64,000 bases of DNA, taken from assembly GCF_018143015.1 (NCBI RefSeq), contig NC_054741.1, forward strand, positions 9,078,683 to 9,142,682, read 5' to 3'. The DNA is from Lytechinus variegatus (taxonomy: Eukaryota; Echinodermata; Echinoidea; Temnopleuroida; Toxopneustidae). The notes under the pieces are model-generated. The model was not told the DNA's origin and ran no database searches. It saw only the letters and a list, made by a program, of their open reading frames with translations. A program made the position numbers and the translations under genes. Below, piece by piece: positions 57,826-64,000 of the stretch. Each line of letters opens with the position of its first letter. Position 1 is the stretch's first letter.

Positions 57826-58639
57826 GTATGTCTCTACATGTTACCCGATGAAGAAGTTAAATGTTTGGTTTTATGATCGTTTTTATTTGGAGTGAAACTA
57901 ATTAATGTTCACAGTCATGACAGTGGTGCATGACATCACATTTAAGGTGGACATTTTCCATTACCAGTGCGTGCGATTTCTTCTGCACGCAAGTAAATGG
58001 TTCATTGCCCTGTGACTGTGTGTGTGTTTGTATTGTAATTTGGTTTTGGGGCATATTTGCACCAGTCAAATTAAACTTAAGTGGATTTCACTTAAATTTC
58101 ACAAAAGATTTAAGTAGGCCTAGAGCTTAACATGGCCAAGGTGTGACATGTTAAGGTTTTAACTGCAATATTTTTTGTTCTAAAATCTAAAATTTCTTTT
58201 TACAAAATGAATATTACGGTACGGTAGCCAATTAAATTGTCTTGTCTTGGGTTATTTCGGCATATGCAGACTTGCTGTACTCCGCCAACTTTACTGATGT
58301 GTGTGAGATCACCAAGTAAGCAGGTCACTTGCTAGACAGGATCAGGAATAACCGTTGTTTCTGGGGATTTATTCAACAATTTCTGACATTTTACTGTAGG
58401 GCCTAATCCCCATTCACCGACGGTAAAGTGTCTGTGTGGGCTCGCATTTGTTATAACACCCGCACTTTTGTCAATCCAGAGTCCAACTTTGGTGTAATAT
58501 ACTAATATTACACATCGAAGTTTATACACTCTAAGGATATATAAACTACAAACTAAAAATATTTAATTATTCAAAATTAAAATATTTAGGGGGCCTAATT
58601 ATTCAAAATTAACGATATAGATGAAAATGCATGGAAATT

Positions 58640-59690
58640 ATACTTTACCGATGTTTAGTTGGGTAGAACACAGCAAAAAAGAATCCAAGTTTTTGGGGTT
58701 GATGGCAACAAGACCTTTGATTATTTGGAACCTTAGGCTCAGTCTACTGTATTTCCGTCTGTCTTCCAATGAGTCCCATTCTAAGGCCCGTAACATGGTA
58801 CTTGGTAGTGACACTACTGGTTCATCTGTAGTTCCCCGTACAGAAACGAGCTGCCTTTCTCTGAATGGCTTCTATCTTCTGGGTATCCTTCTTGTAATGG
58901 GGATCCCATGCAGGGGAGGCATATTCCAGGATTGGTCTCACCAACGTTTGGTAGGAAAGTTGTTTTATTTCCTTGGGAGCAGACCAAAAATTCCTTCTCA
59001 GGAAACCGAGTACTCTGGAAGCTTTGGAGCAGACTTTGTTGATCTGGGCGTCCCAGCTCATCCTGTTATCCATTTCAACACCAAGGTAAGAGCATGTAGA
59101 CACTTCTTGTAGTTTTTGGCCACAGAAGGTGTAATCTCTTTCTGTAGGAATCTGTACTGCCTTGGATGGTATTTTCATGATGACACATTTGGCTGGATTG
59201 AAGGACATGGCCCATTTATTCTGCCACTCTTCTAGTTTTGACAGATCGTCTTGGAGGATTTGAAAGTCATTAGAATTTGTGCCAGAAGTGTAAATGACAC
59301 AATCATCGGCAAACAGCCTTGTCGTTGACAGGAGGCCATCAGGTAGATCATTGATGTACATAAGAAAATCTAGTGGGCCGGTTACTGTGCCCTGGGGCAA
59401 TCCTGAGAGCACTGACAACTCCTCGGAGGGAGATCCATTGACCAAGACTGTTTGGGAGCGTCCTGTGAGGAATTGTCTTTCCCACTTTAGGAGCGATCCA
59501 ATAATGCCATATGATTGGAGTTTTCTCAGTAGTCGTTCGTGTGGGACCTTATCGAACGCTTTGGCAAAATCTAGGAAAGCTACATGTACAGACTTTCCTT
59601 TCTCGAGAGCATTTGTTATGTCATGGATAGTAAGTACTAATTGGGTGGTAGTAGAACGTTGGCAATGTTTGTTAAATATATTTGTCTATT
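58640..59690 (-). pseudogene. LINE reverse transcriptase fragment
   Basis: The minus-strand translation shows canonical LINE RT blocks in order: RSTTTQLVLTIHDI, AFLDFAKAFDKVPHERLL, SGLPQGTVTGPLDFLMYIND, the catalytic LFADDCVIY near 59303-59316, TCSYLGVEMDNRMSWDAQI and IQRKAARFCTGNYR. A stop follows at about 58820. The thumb region then continues in another frame (MLRALEWDSLEDRRKYSRL), so the copy carries at least one stop and one frame change. It is 5' truncated at about 59690, with no endonuclease domain. The motifs fit a Jockey/CR1-type non-LTR clade. Plus-strand ORFs here are shadows. Confidence 0.85.
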
Positions 59691-60349
59691 CTTAATTGCA
59701 TTGTTCATTTCCAAATTCCATCTCATTAATTCATAAAATCTTGAAATGTATCCCATGTAAATAGATGTTTCACGGCCGAGATCCACGAGATTAGACAACC
59801 CCTGCCCTAGCCAGGAGGCTTCTAGATAGTAAAAATCATTTATTAACGTATGGTTACTCTCAACGAAGCCAGGTCTTCCTCTCTATTCATTTGTGTTTAC
59901 CACCAAAAAACCTGAAACTTTCGCCCCCAAGATTTCTACAACTTCATTTCCGACATTTCTACATTGTGCCTATGGATTTTATTTTTTAAACAAGAATTCA
60001 AAAAAAAATGAGAAAAATATCATGAAAAGACGGAAGAGACTTGCCCGATGTTTACGCCGCCATCTTGTTTTCTATTGTTCTTCACCCACGATACGGACAC
60101 TATCAGAATTTTTATGACAAACATACAGGATCAGGTTCTCCTATCATTCGCCGTCATGTTTGTATGGTACGAACGTGATTGGCTGGTGCATTCGTACGCT
60201 CAAAATGGGGGCGATCGATCGAAAAAGAACAGAGCTACTAAGTCTCACGCATTATGCATGAGACTCAAGCATTTTGGATTCTTGTTCATCCCCTCAAATC
60301 TCTGTTTCACACAACTTGTTCATCCCCTCAAATCTCTGTCTCATGCAAT

Positions 60350-60765
60350 CTTGAAATGATTCAACACAGGTACGCTTGCTATGTTTGTCACGACTACCGA
60401 ACTACAAGCAGCATTTCTGCTATGCTTCGACAACTACAGTGGCAAACCCTTCAAGAGCGTAGGGCCCAAGCCAAGACTCTACTAATGTATCGCATCATTA
60501 ATAATCTTGTAGACGTCCAGCAACAACTGAAACACTCATCATTTAAATCCCGAGGTCATTCTCAAAAACTCATGATTCCATTTGCAAATACGGAATGTTA
60601 CAAAAATTCCTACTTTCCTGCCACTGCCAGGTTATGGAATTCCCTACCTCAGGACGTCGTAGACAGCACCTCAGCAAATTTATTCAAGAGTTAGGTGCAA
60701 CATGTCAGACTATGTTAGTCTGCATTTGTATGTAAATATGTAAATATTATATATATATGTTTGCT
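60350..60765 (+). pseudogene. LINE C-terminal fragment
   Basis: The translation reads EMIQHRYACYVCHDYRTTSS, then SAMLRQLQWQTLQERRAQAK and ATARLWNSLPQDVV, ending NLFKS before TAG at about 60694. This is the standard RT thumb and C-terminal tail of non-LTR elements. About 70 bp of 3' UTR with (AT)n follows. It is 5' truncated and lies opposite in strand to the fragment ending at 59690, so the two are separate insertions. Confidence 0.8.
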
Positions 60766-60767
60766 TT

Positions 60768-61870
60768 TTGTCTCACCTGCGAAGCAAAGTGAGACTATAC
60801 ATGTAGGCGCCGCTTTTCCGACGGCGGCGGCGGCGTCAACATCAAATCTTAACCTGAGGTTAAGTTTTTGAAATGACGTCATAACTTAGAAAGTATATGG
60901 ACCTAGTTAATGAAACTTGGCCATAAGGTTAATCAAGTATTACTGAACATCCTATTAGAGTTTCATGTCACATGACCAAGGTCAAAGGTCATTTAGGGTC
61001 AATGAACTTAGACCATGTTGGAGGAATCAACATCGAAATCTTAACCTGAGGTTAAGTTTTTGAAATGTCATCATAACTTAGAAAATATATGGACCTAGTT
61101 CATGAAACTTGGACATTAGGTTAATCAAGTATCACTGAACATCCTACATGAGTTTCACGTCACATGACCAAGGTCAAAGGTCATTTAGGGTCAATGAACT
61201 TTGGCCGAATTGGGGATATCTGTTGAATTCCCATTATAACTTTGAAAGTTTATGGATCTGATTCATGAAACTTGGACACAATAGTAATCAAGCATCACTG
61301 AAAGTTTTGTGCAAGTTTCAGGTCTCATGATTAAGGTCAAAGGTCATTTAGGGTCAATGAACTTTTGCCGAATCGGGGGTATCTGTTGAATTACCATCAT
61401 AACTTTGAAAGTTTATTGGTCTAGTTCATTAAACTTGGACATTAGAGTAATCAAGTATCACTGAACATCCTGTGCGCGTTTCAGGTCACATGACCAAGGT
61501 CAAAGGTCAATGAACTTTGGCCGAATTGGGTGTATCTGTTGAATTAACATCATAACTTTGAAAGTTTATGGATCTGATTCATGAAACTTGTACATAAGAG
61601 TAATCAAGTATCACTGAACATCCTGTTCGAGTTTCAGGTCACATGATCAAGGTCAAAGGTCATGTAAGGTCAATGAAGTTTGGCTATGTTGGGGTTTTTT
61701 GTTGAATAACCATCATATCTCTGTAAGTTTATTGGTCTAGTTCATAAAAAAGTGGACATAAGAGTAACCATGTATCACTGAACATCTTGTGCGAGTTAGA
61801 GTAGTATTCAAAGTCAGCACTGCTGCTATATTGAAATGCGTGATGCAGGTGAGACGGCCAGAGGCATTCC
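60768..61870 (+). repeat. CTCACCTGC-family tandem repeat, copy 2
   Basis: It opens with a hairpin (GTCTCAC ... GTGAGAC, 60769-60795) followed by GGCGCCGC and a GGCGGCGGCGG run. Units of about 155-190 bp then repeat, each with TCATAACTT, ATGGACCTAGTTCATGAAAC, ATCACTGAACATCC and AGGTCAAAGGTCA. It ends with TGCAGGTGAGACGGCCAGAG, roughly inverted to the start. No coding. Confidence 0.8.
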
Positions 61871-62479
61871 ACTTGTTAACCACAACTTCAACGGTGGATT
61901 CTCAGCACTCAGCATTCAAATCCACAATACAGTACAACAATACACCACAGGTGGTACAGTATGTACTTATATAGGAAGAAGAACTATCAGCCTATCCCCA
62001 TATACATTGTACACAATGTCTGTGATCTCACTCAGATTCATAGAAAATCTCACGCATAGCTGGTCTTTGAACTTGGCATCTCTGGAAGAACCTGATCCTG
62101 AATGTACCTTTACACATTCTATGACTAATTAGAATAGGCCTACTTGCTCATACATGTACTTTTGGAGGATATATTAAAACTGTTTCAAATAGATTAAGTG
62201 ATCAAAACATTTTTTTTTATCCAATGTGGGGTGGGAAGTGAGGCATGCTTGCACTGTTGAGAAAATCAAGGTCTATGGCCTTGGGGAAGTTATCCAGCCC
62301 AAAATGAGGGATCAACTGCTGCCAAAGAATCATAGACTATAATTTGAAGGGGGTTCACAACAGAAATTAAGCATATTCTCATAAAACGGTACGCATCACA
62401 TACATGAACTCTTTGATAAGCAGCTCCCTCATCCCTGTTTTTTTTCTCTCTGATAGCTGACATCTTTAGTTCCCTAAAA

Positions 62480-62685
62480 CAGAGCTGCCAATAGTACGGA
62501 TTTTCAGTATTTAGTACTGAAAAATAAGAAGAATACTGATGGTTTCATGCAAAATACTGATTTCTAAAGTTTCTGTTTTATGTGTTGCCTTATGGTATTT
62601 CATTGAAAATACTGATGTCATCATCAAAATACTGATTTTCAGCTTTAAAAATACTGAAATGTTCTTTTTCAGGTTGGCAGCTCTG
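62480..62685. mobile_element. hAT-type MITE with CAGAGCTGCCAA ends
   Basis: CAGAGCTGCCAA at the left and TTGGCAGCTCTG at the right are perfect inverted ends. CTAAAA directly abuts each side (62474-62479 and 62686-62691). The interior repeats AATACTGAT/ATCAGTATT. It lies about 200 bp upstream of the DUF4062 exon acceptor. Confidence 0.8.
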
Positions 62686-62960
62686 CTAAAACCTGTATTT
62701 TACACAATGTAGCCAATTCTTTATACCCCCATTTCGAGGTGAGGTACACCACACCCACACCCTACCCACTGCTGGCATAGGAGATCTATGAAAAGTCCTG
62801 CCTTTAGCAAATGACAGCCCATTTTTTTTCTAGTTACATTGTAGACCTATATGATGTTATATTTCTTGTTATATAACTCCATTGCAGCTAAAACAATTAC
62901 ATGATAAAGGTGAGAATATCAACCCAGCAGTGAGCAGCCTTTGAGCATCTTTACACCACC

Positions 62961-63789
62961 ATGGGTTGTGGATCCTCCCAGAGCCTGCCCCTGGCACAGA
63001 ACTACGAGGTCTCCTCTGTCTGGGATGCTGTATCAAGGACAGTGGAAGCCAAACGATCCGGAGCTGACAAGCTCATCGTCAGGCGATCGGGATGGAAGAC
63101 AATACGCATCTTTGTTTCCTCAACCTTCAGGGACTTTCATGCAGAGAGAGAACTCTTCATCAAAGAGGTATAGTGTGTAGAAAAACATATATGTCATTGA
63201 GATATTGTATGTGTACCCCCCCCCCTTTGTTGGTGGTGTAAACCTATTGAGTGTGTCTTAAATACAAGTATATGTCCTGCCTTTAATAGAGTCATCCTTG
63301 TACATGTATTGTAGTTGCATATAGAAATTTTTTTCAATTTTTTCTTCAAAAGTTACATGCGCAACTCTGGTGATCTGTAAATGAAAAATTCAGTCATGTC
63401 ATACAATCACTACTTCCTTGGTATTCATTAAAATATCAAAAGAATTATAGAATACTGGAACTTTTGTCAGTATGTCAGTGGTGGAAGTAGGAAACATGTG
63501 AACATACATGTATCACTAATAAGCTCATAATCTCCTTTTTAACATCTAGATAATTCAAAGGATGAAATTACCTTTTTAGATGCATAAATGGGCCATAAAC
63601 AATTTAGATAGTGTACTGCTTTGCACATGTTTGGTAAAAGTTGAATCCGCAAAAACCTCTTAATTTATTTAAAATATGTATAAAAAAACACTCTTTTTGA
63701 TTTTTTTTTTGTAATCACAGGTATTTCCTGAGCTGAGGATATGGTGTGAGAAGAGAAGGCTCTACCTTGTAGATTGTGATTTGAGATGG
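62961..63789 (+). CDS. DUF4062-domain protein, 5' part (TTC41/TEP1-like)
   Basis: Two coding exons are visible, 62961-63167 and 63721-63789, joined in phase 0, and the gene continues past the window. The first exon extends 5' to an acceptor at 62886-62887, giving a 73-bp leader in this exon. The 92 residues read MGCGSSQS, a variable stretch, then KTIRIFVSSTFRDFHAEREL, VFPELRIWCEKRRLYLVDCD and LRW. This is the N-terminal DUF4062 (TIR-like fold) signature found before NACHT/NTPase and TPR or WD repeats in TTC41, TEP1 and NPHP3-like proteins. Gly2 with Cys3 and Ser6 suggests N-myristoylation and palmitoylation, so membrane attachment. The exact paralogue cannot be told from this part. Confidence 0.85.
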
Positions 63790-64000
63790 GTATGTATGGT
63801 ACTCTTAAAAAAAAGGTTTTCTTAAGTGTCAAATGATTTTCACATTGATTAGTTTTTTTTCATTTTTATCTTTTTTTAATATTTGTGTGCACTTTGCTTT
63901 ATTTCAATTCATTCCTTAAAGATAAATGTCAGTTGTGGTAATGTGATTCAAAATGAGTTCTTTAAGTGTCCAATAAAATAACCACCCAAGTATCTGTATG

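Noticed and set aside
58621-59695. Plus-strand open frames of 163 and 133 residues
   Set aside because: They are antisense shadows of the LINE reverse transcriptase.

Overview
The window reads as animal nuclear DNA, most likely an echinoderm and probably a sea urchin. It is AT-rich, has short exons with GT/AG borders in multi-kilobase introns, shows no operons, and is densely packed with small inverted-repeat transposons, tRNA-derived SINEs and LINE fragments. The sea-urchin assignment is inference from gene and repeat style, not a database match.

Three host genes can be traced, all on the + strand. (1) RABGGTA, the alpha subunit of Rab geranylgeranyltransferase, spans about 5.2-17.4 kb. It has 11 recognisable coding exons plus a probable ATG-only exon near 3.85 kb, and the exons sum to exactly 572 codons plus stop. 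(2) A membrane-dipeptidase (DPEP/renal dipeptidase) gene spans 23.06-51.30 kb. It has ten exons in perfect phase giving 415 residues, with all metal ligands present, an N-terminal hydrophobic anchor and no GPI-type tail. (3) The 5' end of a DUF4062-type gene (TTC41/TEP1-like) starts at 62.96 kb and runs off the right edge. It opens with a Met-Gly-Cys N-myristoylation-like motif. Two further minus-strand exon-like stretches were found that belong to none of these: 4200-3908, with stop and AATAAA, and 31058-30801, inside dipeptidase intron 1.

Region by region: 0-2.7 kb is a long foldback element with about 1 kb arms and another small element nested in its left arm. 2.7-5.2 kb holds a LINE endonuclease relic, the minus-strand terminal exon, a SINE and the likely RABGGTA first exon. 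The RABGGTA introns contain an 8-bp-TSD element carrying a 110-bp minisatellite, a palindromic TA-target MITE, nested MITEs and an ATG-type microsatellite. 17.4-23 kb is 3' UTR followed by intergenic DNA with a 1.9 kb element built of degenerate GCGAGCGCGAAGCGCG motifs. The dipeptidase introns hold two inverted copies of a 0.55 kb 8-bp-TSD element, further TA-target MITEs, SINE pieces and a 6.3 kb DNA transposon (39.9-46.2 kb) with a decayed MADF-BESS gene. 51.3-62.9 kb is intergenic: SINE, two arrays of a repeat rich in DR1-like AGGTCAAAGGTCA sites, two opposed LINE 3' fragments, and a GC-richer block at 57.6-57.8 kb that may be the first exon and promoter of the DUF4062 gene.

The three host genes have unrelated jobs (vesicle-traffic prenylation, peptide hydrolysis at the cell surface or lumen, and a signalling or innate-type NTPase scaffold), so their adjacency says nothing about a shared pathway. 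No CRISPR array, functional tRNA or rRNA gene, or intact transposase was recognised.
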